Assembly: GCA_965205535.1 (NCBI GenBank)
Contig: CBDBHH010000005.1
Coordinates: 1,488,001-1,552,000, forward strand
Length of the DNA: 64,000 nucleotides
DNA from: UBA8079 sp965205535
GTDB lineage: Bacteria; Pseudomonadota; Alphaproteobacteria; UBA6615
Direction of reading: 5' to 3'
Both the position numbers and the translations under genes were made by a program. The notes under the pieces are model-generated. The model did no database searches. It was not told the origin of the DNA and was given only the letters and a program-made list of their open reading frames with translations. Below are positions 8,176 to 17,141 of the stretch, piece by piece; position 1 is the stretch's first letter, and each line of letters starts with the position of its first letter.

Positions 8176-9174
8176 CTAGTCGTCCGTCTCGAGGCGCGTC
8201 GCCGTGTACATCGACACCCGGTAGGGGCCCGAGAAGACCGGCGGGTATTTCGGCGGATTGTCCGCGTCGGTGCAGGTCGGAATGCAGGCGATTTCGGCGT
8301 CGTAGTTCGGATGGTGGAAGAACACGACCGACAGGCGGTCGGCCGCGTCGCCTGCATCCTCGGGCGGGATCGCGACCCGGTGGGGGTTGGAGACGAACCG
8401 GTCGTTGGTCCAACGCATCAGCAGGTCGCCGATATTCACGACGAAGGAGTCCGCCGGCGTGGGCACGGAAATCCAGTCTCCTTCACGCGTTCGCACCTCA
8501 AGCCCGCCGGGCCGGTCCTCGCTCAGCAGCAAGGTGAAGGTGCCGTAGTCGGAATGGGTGCCGGCCCGCAATTGGCCCGGCAGTGCCGCGCCGGCCAGCG
8601 GCGGGTAGCGGATGATGCGCAGCGCCGCGATCTGGCGGTCGGTGTATTTGCGGAAGAATTCATCGGGCAGATCAAGCGCGCGGGCGAAGATTTCCTCGAT
8701 CTTCTGACCGAGAATTTCCAGCCGCCGGTAATAGGTGCTGGCCGCCGCGCGGAAGCCTGCGGGCTGGCCGGGATAGACATTCTCGATGAAGTGGGCGCCT
8801 GCCGCCTCGCAGGTGAAATAGTCCTCGTCGGGGAAGTCCGGCGGTCCCATATGGAACACCTCTTTCAGATCCGGCGGTGTTTCCTCGCCCGACCCGTAAG
8901 CGAGCCCCTCGTCGCCGATGGCACGGTAGCCGCGCGGCAGCGACGGGTCGGCATGATGGACCGTCGCCTTCTCGTCGGCCGGTCGGGCAAAAAAATCCTT
9001 CGCCGTGCCCCGCAGGCCGTCGATAATCTCGGGCTCGACCCCGTGACCGGTGACCGCGAAAAATCCGATGCCTTCGCAGGCGTCGCGCACGGCGTCGACC
9101 ACGCGTGCCTGGGCCGCCGTATCGCCCGAAAGATAGGGTGCGATATCGATGACCGGGACGCGCGTCTGGGTCAT
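8176..9174 (-). CDS. 2-oxoglutarate/Fe(II)-dependent oxygenase (isopenicillin N synthase-like)
   Basis: A 332-residue member of the IPNS/2-oxoglutarate dioxygenase superfamily. The N-terminal DIOX_N region starts VPVIDIAPYL. The jelly-roll core has the iron facial triad HxD in THSDYG (about 207-209) and the distal His in NPHRV (about 262). The RxS pair that binds the co-substrate follows in DRLSV (about 277). It probably hydroxylates or desaturates a small molecule in the cytoplasm. It sits between an SDR gene and a hydrolase gene with 2-3 bp gaps, so the three enzymes may act on one compound. Confidence 0.88.
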   Translation of the reverse strand: MTQTRVPVIDIAPYLSGDTAAQARVVDAVRDACEGIGFFAVTGHGVEPEIIDGLRGTAKDFFARPADEKATVHHADPSLPRGYRAIGDEGLAYGSGEETPPDLKEVFHMGPPDFPDEDYFTCEAAGAHFIENVYPGQPAGFRAAASTYYRRLEILGQKIEEIFARALDLPDEFFRKYTDRQIAALRIIRYPPLAGAALPGQLRAGTHSDYGTFTLLLSEDRPGGLEVRTREGDWISVPTPADSFVVNIGDLLMRWTNDRFVSNPHRVAIPPEDAGDAADRLSVVFFHHPNYDAEIACIPTCTDADNPPKYPPVFSGPYRVSMYTATRLETDD

Positions 9175-9177
9175 GCC

Positions 9178-9960
9178 CTATCCCCGCGCTGATCGCGAAT
9201 GCTGGCCGCCGTCGGCCATGATCACCGTGCCCGAAATCCAGGATGCGCGTGCGCTGGCCAGGTAGGCAGCGAGCCAGCCCATTTCCTCGGGCAGTCCCGG
9301 GCGCCCGCCGGGCAGGGCCTTGTGGGTCTCGCGCCAGCGGGATTCGTCGCCGAACTCCATGTCGGCGTTGATCTTGGCCTGGCTGACCAGCCGCTCGGTC
9401 TCGATCGGGCCCGGGTTGATGCCAACCACACGCACGCCGTGATCGAGGCTTTCGGCACCCAGTGCACGGGTGAGCTGCATCAGGGCGGCATTGCCCATGG
9501 AGCCCGCGATATAGCCCGCGCGTGGCCGTTCGCCGGCCATGCCGATGACGTTGACGATGGCGCCTGCGCCCCGCTCGCACATGCGCGGATAGATCTCGCG
9601 GATCAGGCCGACGAAGCCGAAGACCTTGAGGTCCCAGGCGTCCTTGATGGTGTCGTCGTCCAGCCGGGCGAGATCGCCGGCCGGGATCGCGCCGGCATTG
9701 TTGACCAGGATGTCGCTGTCACCGGCCGCCTCAGCGACCGCCTTGACCGCTTCGGGCTTCGACAGATCCAGCGCGTGCACAATCACCTGGGCGCCGAAAC
9801 GCGTGTTCAGATCATCGCGCAGCGCGTTGAGGTCGGCCTCGGTCCGCGAGACCAGATGCAGCGAGCAGCCTTCCTCGGCCAACACCTCGGCGACGGCCTT
9901 GCCGATGCCCTTGCTGGCGCCGGTGACGATCGCAGTTTTGCCGTTGAGTTCCAGATCCAT
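9178..9960 (-). CDS. SDR family oxidoreductase with altered active site
   Basis: A 260-residue short-chain dehydrogenase/reductase. The start is the ATG at 9960, preceded by a strong GGGGGAAG ribosome site; the frame extends further upstream but without SDR character. The NAD(P) loop TGASKGIG is at 13-20, and NNAG is present. In the catalytic region the Tyr is in YIAGS, where the expected YxxxK Lys is Ser, so this belongs to an atypical SDR subgroup or has altered chemistry. It is the first gene of the SDR-oxygenase-hydrolase unit. Confidence 0.82.
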   Translation of the reverse strand: MDLELNGKTAIVTGASKGIGKAVAEVLAEEGCSLHLVSRTEADLNALRDDLNTRFGAQVIVHALDLSKPEAVKAVAEAAGDSDILVNNAGAIPAGDLARLDDDTIKDAWDLKVFGFVGLIREIYPRMCERGAGAIVNVIGMAGERPRAGYIAGSMGNAALMQLTRALGAESLDHGVRVVGINPGPIETERLVSQAKINADMEFGDESRWRETHKALPGGRPGLPEEMGWLAAYLASARASWISGTVIMADGGQHSRSARG

Positions 9961-10065
9961 GACTTCCCCCGAATTACTTTGCTGTTGTTTTCGTTCTTCG
10001 TTGGTATCGAGGCTAGTGGGGATGTGATTTTGAGGCAACGCTATAGGGGTGGTGATTGGCCGCCG

Positions 10066-10085
10066 GGCCCCTTGCCAGCGGGGCC
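10066..10085 (+). promoter_or_regulatory. GC-rich hairpin in the rpmI-rplT leader region
   Basis: The inverted repeat GGCCCC-TTGCCAGC-GGGGCC lies 115 bp upstream of rpmI, in the gap between the divergent SDR gene and the ribosomal protein genes. L20 regulates rpmI-rplT by binding leader RNA in several bacteria, so a structured leader is expected. Whether this hairpin takes part is inference. Confidence 0.3.
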
Positions 10086-10199
10086 TTGCGCGGCTATAAC
10101 CCCGCGCATTCCAAACAGCGACGGTGCGGCAGGGCGAAGTCTAACGCCCGGGGCAGCCCAGCCGTCGAGCAAAGCACGCGAAAGCAAAGCGAGGACAAA

Positions 10200-10406
10200 A
10201 TGCCCAAGATGAAGACCAAAGCGTCGGTCAAGAAGCGATTCCGCGTCTCGGCCTCCGGCAAAATCCGAATGAAGCCTTCGGGCATGCGACACGGCATGCG
10301 CAAGCGCTCCCAATCCATGAAGCGCAAAGCGCGCAAGATCGGCAACATCGCCAAGTCGGACGAGAAGATTCTCCGGCCGATGATGCCCTATGCGAAGAGG
10401 GGCTAA
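10200..10406 (+). CDS. rpmI: 50S ribosomal protein L35
   Basis: A 68-residue, strongly basic protein that starts MPKMKTKASVKKRF, the conserved L35 N-terminus, and ends with LRPMMPYAKRG. The start ATG at 10200 is preceded by GAGGA at 10191-10195. It is the first gene of rpmI-rplT-pheS-pheT. In most bacteria infC precedes it directly, but here infC ends about 3.6 kb upstream. Confidence 0.97.
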   Translation: MPKMKTKASVKKRFRVSASGKIRMKPSGMRHGMRKRSQSMKRKARKIGNIAKSDEKILRPMMPYAKRG

Positions 10407-10409
10407 CCG

Positions 10410-10775
10410 ATGTCACGCGCAAAAAATACCGTGCAGTGCAACGCGCGCCGCAAGAAGGTTCTCAAGGCCGCCAAGGGCTACCGGGGCCGTAATTCCAAGG
10501 TCTACCGCGTCGCCAAGGAGCGGGTCGAGAAAGGCCTGCAGTATGCCTATCGCGATCGCAAGGTCCGCAAGCGCAACTTCCGTTCGCTCTGGATCCAGCG
10601 CATCAATGCGGGTGCCCGCGAGCACGGCATGGCCTATTCCCAGTTTATGTCCGGGATGAAGCAGGCCGGCATCGAGCTCGATCGCAAGGTCCTGTCGGAT
10701 CTGGCCATTCGCGAGCCTGAAGCCTTCAAGAACCTGGTCGACCAGGCGCAGGCCGCCCTCAACGCATCCGCCTGA
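10410..10775 (+). CDS. rplT: 50S ribosomal protein L20
   Basis: A 121-residue ribosomal protein L20, essential for early 50S assembly and the usual autoregulator of its own operon. The family N-terminus (MSRAKNTVQCNARRKKVLK, with an alkaline helix) and the conserved YRDRKVRKRNFRSLWIQRINA core are intact. It begins 3 bp after the rpmI stop. Confidence 0.97.
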   Translation: MSRAKNTVQCNARRKKVLKAAKGYRGRNSKVYRVAKERVEKGLQYAYRDRKVRKRNFRSLWIQRINAGAREHGMAYSQFMSGMKQAGIELDRKVLSDLAIREPEAFKNLVDQAQAALNASA

Positions 10776-10821
10776 ACCGGTCCCGCAAGGGGTCGCTCAG
10801 CCGGGTCGAACGGGAAACGCC

Positions 10822-11910
10822 ATGACCGCGCCTGAAGTCACCGAGTTGCAAGCATCCCTGCTGGCCGAAGTGGCCGCAGCGGACAGCCTCGACGCGCTCG
10901 AGGCCGTCCGGGTGTCGGCGCTTGGCAAAAAGGGCCGCATCACCGATCAGATGAAGGGCCTGGGCCAGCTCGACGGTGACGCCCGCAAGGAGGCCGGTCA
11001 GGCCCTCAACCGGGTCAAGGACGCGGTCCAGGACGCCATCACCGCGCGCCAGGCCGATCTCGATGCGGCAGCCCTCGAAGAACGCCTCGCCCATGAGACC
11101 CTCGACGTCACCCTGCCGCCGCGCCCGCGGCCGGGCGGTCACCTGCATCCGGTCAGCCAGGTGACGGAAGAATGCATCGCGATCTTCGGCGAGATGGGCT
11201 TCACCGTCGCCGAGGGGCCGGACATCGAGGATGATTTCCACAACTTCACGGCACTGAACATCCCGCCCGAGCATCCGGCCCGCCAGATGCACGATACCTT
11301 CTATCTGGAAGGCCAGGACGGGGCGGCACAGCCAGTGCTGCGCACCCATACCTCGCCGGTGCAGATCCGCACGATGGAGACCTCGAAGCCGCCGATCCGG
11401 GTGATCGCACCGGGGCGGACCTATCGCAGCGATTCCGATGCCACCCACACGCCCGTGTTCCACCAGATCGAGGCGCTGGTCATCGACGAGACGACCCATC
11501 TGGGCCATCTCAAGGGCTGCATCATCGATTTCTGCCGGGCCTTCTTCGATATTCCCGACCTGCCGGTGCGTTTCCGGCCGAGCCATTTCCCCTTTACCGA
11601 ACCGTCGATGGAAGTCGATATCGGCTGCTCGCGCGAGGGCGGCGAATTGCGGATCGGCAACTTCGGCGAGGGCGCGGACAACTGGCTCGAGATCATGGGG
11701 TCGGGCATGGTCCACCCCAAGGTGCTCGAATATGGCGGCATCGATTCCACCAAGTATCAGGGCTTCGCCTTCGGCATGGGGATCGACCGGATCGCGATGC
11801 TGAAATACGGCATCCCCGATTTGCGCACCTTCTTCGACGGCGACATTCGCTGGCTCAAGCATTACGGCTTCGTGCCGCTCGCCGTGCCGTCCATGGTGAG
11901 GGGCCTGTGA
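10822..11910 (+). CDS. pheS: phenylalanine--tRNA ligase alpha subunit
   Basis: The 362-residue catalytic subunit of the heterotetrameric class II enzyme. An N-terminal coiled-coil region (about 1-85) that binds tRNA-Phe is followed by the catalytic core. Motif 2 is near RTYRSDSDATHTPVFHQIE, and the FRPSHFPFTEPSMEVDI segment and the C-terminal GMGIDRIAMLKYGI motif 3 are present. The length is normal. The TGA stop overlaps the ATG of a 41-codon ORF that leads into pheT. Confidence 0.97.
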   Translation: MTAPEVTELQASLLAEVAAADSLDALEAVRVSALGKKGRITDQMKGLGQLDGDARKEAGQALNRVKDAVQDAITARQADLDAAALEERLAHETLDVTLPPRPRPGGHLHPVSQVTEECIAIFGEMGFTVAEGPDIEDDFHNFTALNIPPEHPARQMHDTFYLEGQDGAAQPVLRTHTSPVQIRTMETSKPPIRVIAPGRTYRSDSDATHTPVFHQIEALVIDETTHLGHLKGCIIDFCRAFFDIPDLPVRFRPSHFPFTEPSMEVDIGCSREGGELRIGNFGEGADNWLEIMGSGMVHPKVLEYGGIDSTKYQGFAFGMGIDRIAMLKYGIPDLRTFFDGDIRWLKHYGFVPLAVPSMVRGL

Positions 11911-12035
11911 TGGGTGGAGAACAGACGACGTTGCCGCATGTCCTCACCCTGAGCCTGTCGAAGGGCGAGGGCGTGCGACCCTCATACTTCGACAAGCTCA
12001 GCATGAGGGTTTCTGGCTGTGGAGCTTCGCGATGA
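11910..12035 (+). CDS. 41-codon linker ORF between pheS and pheT (doubtful gene)
   Basis: The reading frame starts in a TGATG overlap with the pheS stop and ends in an ATGA overlap with the pheT start, encoding 41 residues. Most of it is the imperfect palindromic repeat at 11941-12009, and the peptide (for example LSLSKGEGV) is what such repeats give when translated by chance. I see no family. It could still matter, because it would carry ribosomes from pheS to pheT and keep translational coupling across the inserted repeat. Confidence 0.3.
   Translation: MGGEQTTLPHVLTLSLSKGEGVRPSYFDKLSMRVSGCGASR
11941..12009. repeat. imperfect palindromic intergenic repeat
   Basis: The left arm CCTCACCCTGAGCCTGTCGA is matched by the reverse complement of the right arm (core ACTTCGACAAGCTCAGCATG). 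The CTGAGC(C/T)TGTCGAAG core resembles a dispersed palindromic repeat common in alphaproteobacterial and other GC-rich genomes. It sits exactly between pheS and pheT. Confidence 0.7.
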
Positions 12036-14437
12036 AGTTCACCCTGTCATGGCTGAAGGACCATCTCGAGACCGACGCGTCGGTCGATGAGATCGTCGAG
12101 ACGCTGATCCGCATCGGCCTCGAGGTCGACACGGTCGACGACCCCGGCGCCAAGCTGGCCGCCTTCACGGTGGCGCATGTGGTCGCCGCCGAGCGCCACC
12201 CCGACGCCGACCGGCTGCAGGTCTGCACCGTCGATACCGGCGAAGAGCAGGTCCAGGTCGTGTGCGGCGCGCCGAATGCGCGCGCGGGCATGAAGGGCGT
12301 GTTCGCGCCGGCAGGCACCTATGTGCCGGGCATTGACGTCGAGCTCAAGAAGACCAAGATCCGCGGCGTGGAATCCAACGGGATGCTCGTTTCCGAACGC
12401 GAGATGGGCCTGTCCGACGAACATGACGGGATCATCGAGCTGCCGGAAGACGCGCCTCTGGGCGCGCCCTTCGCAGGGGTTCTTGGCCTCGACGATCCGG
12501 TGATCGACATTGAATTGACACCCAACCGCCCCGATTGCACCGGCGTGCGCGGCATCGCCCGCGACCTGGCCGCCGCGGGGCTGGGCGCTCTCAAGCCGTT
12601 CGATGCGTCCGCCCCCGTCGCGGGCAGTTATGACAGCCCGGTCGCCTGGGCCATCGCCGATGACGGCAATGCGTGCTCTTACGTGGTCGGGCGGCATTTC
12701 CGTGGCGTCACCAACCGGCCGTCACCCCAATGGGTGCAGGACCGGCTGCGCGCCATCGGGCTGCGGCCGATCTCGGCACTGGTCGACGTCACCAACTATG
12801 TCTCGATAGACCTTGGCCGCCCGCTGCACGTGTTCGATGCGGGCAAGCTGAGCGGCAACACACTGACCATGCGACGGGCGCGCGATGGCGAGACCTTCAT
12901 GTCGCTGGTCGAGCGCGAGTACACGCTGGATGGCGAGATGACCGTGATCGGCGACGGCGACAAGGCCGAGGCCGCCGCCGGCGTGATGGGCGGGCTCGAT
13001 ACGAGCTGCACCGAGGAGACCACCGATGTGTTCCTCGAGGTTGCCCTGTTCGATCCGGTCTCCGTTGCGACAACCGGCCGCAAGCTGGCGATCGACTCCG
13101 ACGCCCGCTACCGGTTCGAGCGCGGCGTGGATCCGGAATCCGCAAACTGGGGCGCCGACGTCGCCACGCGCATGATCCTCGATCTCTGCGGCGGGGAGAC
13201 GAGCCAGCATGTGACCGCCGGGGTCATGCCCGACTGGCAGCATGGTATCGAACTGCGTACCGACCGGGTCGCGACCCTGGGCGGCGTGGATATTCCGCCC
13301 GCACGCCAGGCCGAAATCCTGAACGGATTGGGCTTCGAGACCGAGACGAACGGCGATGTCATCACTGCCGCCGTCCCGCCCTGGCGGCCGGACGTGCATG
13401 GCGAGCCGGACCTGGTCGAGGAGATCACGCGCATTCACGGCTTCGACGAGATCGCGCCGGTGTCGCTGGACCGCGACACGGCGCTGCCGCCTGCCGCGAT
13501 TACGCCTTCGCAATTACGTACCAGCCGGGTGCGCCGGTCGCTGGCCGCACAGGGTCTCGACGAGGCGGTGACCTGGTCGTTCATGGGCCGCGCCCATGCC
13601 GAGCTGTTTGCCGACGACGCCGACATGATGGACGGCCTGATGCTGGCCAACCCGATCTCCAGCGAGCTCGACGCGATGCGCCCGTCGATCCTCGGCAATC
13701 TGTTGCTGGCCGCCGGCCGCAACGCTGACCGTGGTTTCGCCGATCTGGGCCTGTTCGAGCTCGGGCCCGCCTATCGCGATGCCAGCCCCGACGGCCAGCT
13801 TCTGGTTGCCGCCGGTGTGCGCCACGGCAACGCCCATCCGGCCCACTGGTCCGGTCAGGCCCGCGGTGCCGACGCGCTGGACGCCAAGGCCGATGCGCTG
13901 GCCGGGCTGGATGCCGCCGGCGCGCCGACCGCCAATCTTCAAGTTAGCCGCGATGCGCCGGCCTGGTATCACCCGGGCCGCTCGGGCGGGTTGCGCCTGG
14001 GCAAGAACGTGCTGGCCTGGTTCGGTGAGATTCACCCCGGCGTGCTCCGCAAGCTCGACGTGCGCGGCCCCGCGATCGGCTTCGAGCTGTTCCTCGATGC
14101 GCTGCCCGAGCGAAAAGACAAGAGTGCTGCCCGCCCGCCGCTGCATCTCTCGGCGCTCCAGCCGGTGCGCCGCGACTTCGCCTTCATGGTCGACACGGAC
14201 GTGGAGGCCGGCAATGTGATCCGCGCCGCACGCGGTGCCGAGCGTGACCTGATTTCGGGTGTCGAGCTGTTCGACGTCTATGACGGCAAGAACATCGAGG
14301 ACGGCAAGAAGTCGCTCGCTATCCAGGTCATCCTGCAGCCGGTCGACGCGACCTTGACCGATGACGAGATCGACGCGATCGCTGCGAAGATTGTTGCGGC
14401 TGTCGAGAAGGCGACCGGCGGAAGCCTGCGAGGGTAG
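12032..14437 (+). CDS. pheT: phenylalanine--tRNA ligase beta subunit
   Basis: An 801-residue beta subunit of PheRS. In order: the EMAPII-like tRNA-binding domain (about 40-150), B1, the B3/B4 editing domain that hydrolyses Tyr-tRNA-Phe (about 210-380), B5 (about 400-475), a core resembling an inactive class II synthetase, and the C-terminal FDX-ACB anticodon-binding domain (about 705-800, starting near LSALQPVRRDFAF). The length is normal. The start is in an ATGA overlap with the linker ORF from pheS. Confidence 0.97.
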   Translation: MKFTLSWLKDHLETDASVDEIVETLIRIGLEVDTVDDPGAKLAAFTVAHVVAAERHPDADRLQVCTVDTGEEQVQVVCGAPNARAGMKGVFAPAGTYVPGIDVELKKTKIRGVESNGMLVSEREMGLSDEHDGIIELPEDAPLGAPFAGVLGLDDPVIDIELTPNRPDCTGVRGIARDLAAAGLGALKPFDASAPVAGSYDSPVAWAIADDGNACSYVVGRHFRGVTNRPSPQWVQDRLRAIGLRPISALVDVTNYVSIDLGRPLHVFDAGKLSGNTLTMRRARDGETFMSLVEREYTLDGEMTVIGDGDKAEAAAGVMGGLDTSCTEETTDVFLEVALFDPVSVATTGRKLAIDSDARYRFERGVDPESANWGADVATRMILDLCGGETSQHVTAGVMPDWQHGIELRTDRVATLGGVDIPPARQAEILNGLGFETETNGDVITAAVPPWRPDVHGEPDLVEEITRIHGFDEIAPVSLDRDTALPPAAITPSQLRTSRVRRSLAAQGLDEAVTWSFMGRAHAELFADDADMMDGLMLANPISSELDAMRPSILGNLLLAAGRNADRGFADLGLFELGPAYRDASPDGQLLVAAGVRHGNAHPAHWSGQARGADALDAKADALAGLDAAGAPTANLQVSRDAPAWYHPGRSGGLRLGKNVLAWFGEIHPGVLRKLDVRGPAIGFELFLDALPERKDKSAARPPLHLSALQPVRRDFAFMVDTDVEAGNVIRAARGAERDLISGVELFDVYDGKNIEDGKKSLAIQVILQPVDATLTDDEIDAIAAKIVAAVEKATGGSLRG

Positions 14438-14486
14438 TTCGACAGGCCCGGCGATCCTCGTCGGATCATTTCATGAGGCGGACGAG

Positions 14487-15176
14487 ATGATTTCAGATTC
14501 CGACGCGCGCCTTTCCACCAGATTGCTGGCCCTGACCTTTGCCGCGCTACTGCTGACTGCCTGCGCCGAGCTGCCGTTTGGGGTTTCTACGGAGAAGCCA
14601 GAGGAACCTATCGGCACCGAGGCTGCGACGCCCCGGCCTTCACCTCGGGCGGATCTCGGCGTTACCATCGATCAGCTGAACACCTATGCCGCCGGGCGTG
14701 ATGTTTCGTGGGAGGTGACGTGGGCCGGTGGGGCGCGCGCAGAGTATGTCGCGGTCAGCCCGATCGGCGGGAGCGCGCAGAACGCGTTGACCATCGCCGT
14801 ATCGGCCCGCGACGGGCAGGTGGCCACGATCACCGGGCGGATTGGGCGCCGCTGGATCGATGCGCGACAGTATGACCGTTTCTACGGGGAGCTCACGAGC
14901 TTCTTCGACCATGCGCTCGCCGGTCGCACCCGCGACTTCGCACTGGACAGATGGGTCGAGAACATCCATCTATCCAACCGGTTGACGCGGCGTGGCGCCT
15001 GGTCGTTTGTGACGGATCGCGAAGAAGATGTCGTCGTGTCCTATGTGTTGACCGATGGCGACCTGGCGTTCGTCGCGACCGCCAATCCGAAATGCGCCAC
15101 GGAAGTCGTGAAAGGACCCGAGGTGTGGCGTTTTGGGCCGCCCGAAGGGATTTGCGGAGGTGTGTTTCCGCGTTAG
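14487..15176 (+). CDS. predicted lipoprotein, unknown function
   Basis: A 229-residue protein with a type II signal peptide: hydrophobic stretch LLALTFAALLLTAC with the lipobox Cys near residue 23, so it is likely anchored in the outer or inner membrane facing the periplasm. The start ATG at 14487 follows GAGG-rich sequence. The mature part has a Pro/Thr-rich linker (about 28-50) and a mixed alpha/beta domain with two further Cys, near the C-terminus (NPKCATE and EGICGG), which could form a disulfide. I do not recognise the family. It lies 49 bp after pheT and may be transcribed with it. Confidence 0.7.
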   Translation: MISDSDARLSTRLLALTFAALLLTACAELPFGVSTEKPEEPIGTEAATPRPSPRADLGVTIDQLNTYAAGRDVSWEVTWAGGARAEYVAVSPIGGSAQNALTIAVSARDGQVATITGRIGRRWIDARQYDRFYGELTSFFDHALAGRTRDFALDRWVENIHLSNRLTRRGAWSFVTDREEDVVVSYVLTDGDLAFVATANPKCATEVVKGPEVWRFGPPEGICGGVFPR

Positions 15177-15249
15177 ATATCCACAGACACTTGTGGGTAA
15201 AAAGGTAAGCAGAAATCCCGCAAAACAGGGGGTAACTGACTTATCCCCG
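15177..15249. promoter_or_regulatory. DnaA-box-like sites upstream of lepA
   Basis: ATATCCACA at 15177-15185 and, inverted, TGTGGGTAA at 15192-15200 each differ from the DnaA box TTATCCACA by one base. A weaker TTATCCCCG lies at 15241-15249. The first two also form a small inverted repeat (CCACA...TGTGG). They may be a regulatory cluster, a weak hairpin, or chance. There is no origin-type gene context. Confidence 0.3.
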
Positions 15250-15323
15250 TTTTTGATGTTATGTGAGTAAACGACCGTAGCAGCCTGAATTCATGTTTCG
15301 TTCCCTTAATTGCCTGAGCCGTA

Positions 15324-17126
15324 ATGACTGACCTCTCTCATATCCGAAATTTCTCGATCGTTGCCCATATCGACCATGGCAAATCGACCCTGGCCGACCG
15401 GATGATCCAGGATTGCGGCGGGCTGAGCGAGCGCGAGATGCAGGAGCAGGTGCTCGACAATATGGAGCTCGAGCGCGAGCGCGGCATCACGATCAAGGCC
15501 CAGACCGTGCGCCTGGAATACACGGCAAGTGACGGCGAGACCTATCATCTGAACCTGATGGATACGCCCGGGCATGTGGACTTCTCCTACGAAGTCTCGC
15601 GCTCGCTCGCCGCGTGCGAGGGCGCGCTGCTGGTGGTCGACGCCAGCCAGGGCGTCGAGGCCCAGACGCTCGCCAATGCCTATCTCGCGATCGATGCCGA
15701 CCTGGAACTGGTGCCGGTCCTCAACAAGATCGATTTGCCGGCCGCGGAGCCCGAGCGCATCCGCACGCAGATCGAGGACGTGATCGGGCTCGACGCGTCC
15801 GATGCGATTCAAATGTCCGCCAAGACGGGCCTCGGGATCGACGAGGTGCTCGAGGCGATCGTCACCAAGATGCCGCCGCCCGAGGGTGACGCGGATGCGG
15901 ACCTGCAGGCGCTGCTGGTCGACAGCTGGTACGACCCCTATCTGGGTGTCGTGGCGCTGGTTCGGGTGAAGCACGGGACCCTGAAGAAGGGCCAGAAGAT
16001 CCGCATGATGTCCAACGGGCGGACCTATCCCGTGGACCGGGTGGGGGTGTTCACGCCGGCCCGCACGGAAATCGGTGAACTCGGCCCGGGCGAGATCGGC
16101 TTCATCACCGCCCAGATCAAGACCGTGGCCGATTGCAATGTGGGCGACACGATCACCGACGACCGCAAGCCCGCCGCCGAACCCCTGCCGGGTTTCAAGC
16201 CGTCGGTCCCGGTGGTGTTCTCCTCGCTCTACCCCGCGGACACGGCCGAGTATGAAGATCTGCGCGAGGCGCTGGGCCGTCTGCATCTGAATGATGCCAG
16301 CTTCGAATATGAGGCGGAGAGTTCGGCCGCCCTGGGCATGGGTTTCCGCTGCGGCTTCCTCGGCCTGCTGCATATGGAGATCATCCAGCAGCGTCTCGAG
16401 CGCGAGTTCGACCTGGAAATCATCGCGACCGCACCGTCGGTCGTCTATCACATCACGCTCACGGACGGGGAGGAGCTCGTGCTCCACAACCCGTCCGACT
16501 ATCCCGACGTGACCCGCATCGAGAGCATCGAAGAGCCCTGGATCAAGGCCTCGATCATGGTGCCGGACGAGTATCTCGGCGCGGTTCTGCAGCTGTGCAC
16601 CGAGCGTCGCGGCGAGCAGGTCGAGCTTACCTATGTGGGCGGCCGCGCCATGGCGGTCTACCGGCTGCCGCTCAACGAGGTGGTGTTCGATTTCTACGAC
16701 CGGCTCAAATCCATCAGCCGCGGCTATGCCAGCTTCGACTATGAGCTCGAAGGCTATCGCGACGGCAATCTCGTGAAGGTCGATATCCTGGTCAATGGCG
16801 AGGTCGTCGACGCGCTGTCGATGGTGGTTCATCGCGAGCAGGCCGAGGGCCGGGGCCGGCATCTGTGCACCCGGCTCAAGGACCTGGTGCCGCGCCAGCT
16901 GTTCAAGGTGGCGCTCCAGGCCGCGATCGGTGGCAAGGTCATCGCCCGCGAGACGGTGGGCGCGATGCGCAAGGACGTGACGTCGAAATGCTATGGCGGC
17001 GACATCACGCGCAAACGCAAACTTCTGGAAAAGCAGAAGGCGGGCAAGAAGAAGATGCGCCAGTACGGGAATGTGGAAATTCCCCAGTCGGCGTTTATCC
17101 AGGTCTTGCGTATGGGTGACGAGTAG
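15324..17126 (+). CDS. lepA: elongation factor 4 (LepA), ribosomal back-translocase GTPase
   Basis: A 600-residue translational GTPase. G1 is AHIDHGKS near residue 14-21, G3 is DTPGH near 77, and G4 NKID and G5 are present. These are followed by domains II, III and V and the EF4-specific C-terminal domain with the conserved KCYGGDITRKRKLLEKQK stretch. It acts on stalled or mis-translocated ribosomes and in 30S maturation under stress. The length is typical. It is preceded by about 150 bp of AT-richer intergenic DNA. Confidence 0.97.
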   Translation: MTDLSHIRNFSIVAHIDHGKSTLADRMIQDCGGLSEREMQEQVLDNMELERERGITIKAQTVRLEYTASDGETYHLNLMDTPGHVDFSYEVSRSLAACEGALLVVDASQGVEAQTLANAYLAIDADLELVPVLNKIDLPAAEPERIRTQIEDVIGLDASDAIQMSAKTGLGIDEVLEAIVTKMPPPEGDADADLQALLVDSWYDPYLGVVALVRVKHGTLKKGQKIRMMSNGRTYPVDRVGVFTPARTEIGELGPGEIGFITAQIKTVADCNVGDTITDDRKPAAEPLPGFKPSVPVVFSSLYPADTAEYEDLREALGRLHLNDASFEYEAESSAALGMGFRCGFLGLLHMEIIQQRLEREFDLEIIATAPSVVYHITLTDGEELVLHNPSDYPDVTRIESIEEPWIKASIMVPDEYLGAVLQLCTERRGEQVELTYVGGRAMAVYRLPLNEVVFDFYDRLKSISRGYASFDYELEGYRDGNLVKVDILVNGEVVDALSMVVHREQAEGRGRHLCTRLKDLVPRQLFKVALQAAIGGKVIARETVGAMRKDVTSKCYGGDITRKRKLLEKQKAGKKKMRQYGNVEIPQSAFIQVLRMGDE

Positions 17127-17141
17127 GCGGCGAGCCCGCTG

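Noticed and set aside
7463..8413. 316-residue version of the alpha/beta hydrolase
   Set aside because: The extra N-terminal 80 residues are out-of-frame reading of the 2-oxoglutarate oxygenase gene; the real start is ATG 8173.
15306..16862. 518-residue open frame antisense to lepA
   Set aside because: lepA is unmistakable; the antisense frame is His/Asp/Arg-rich without motifs.
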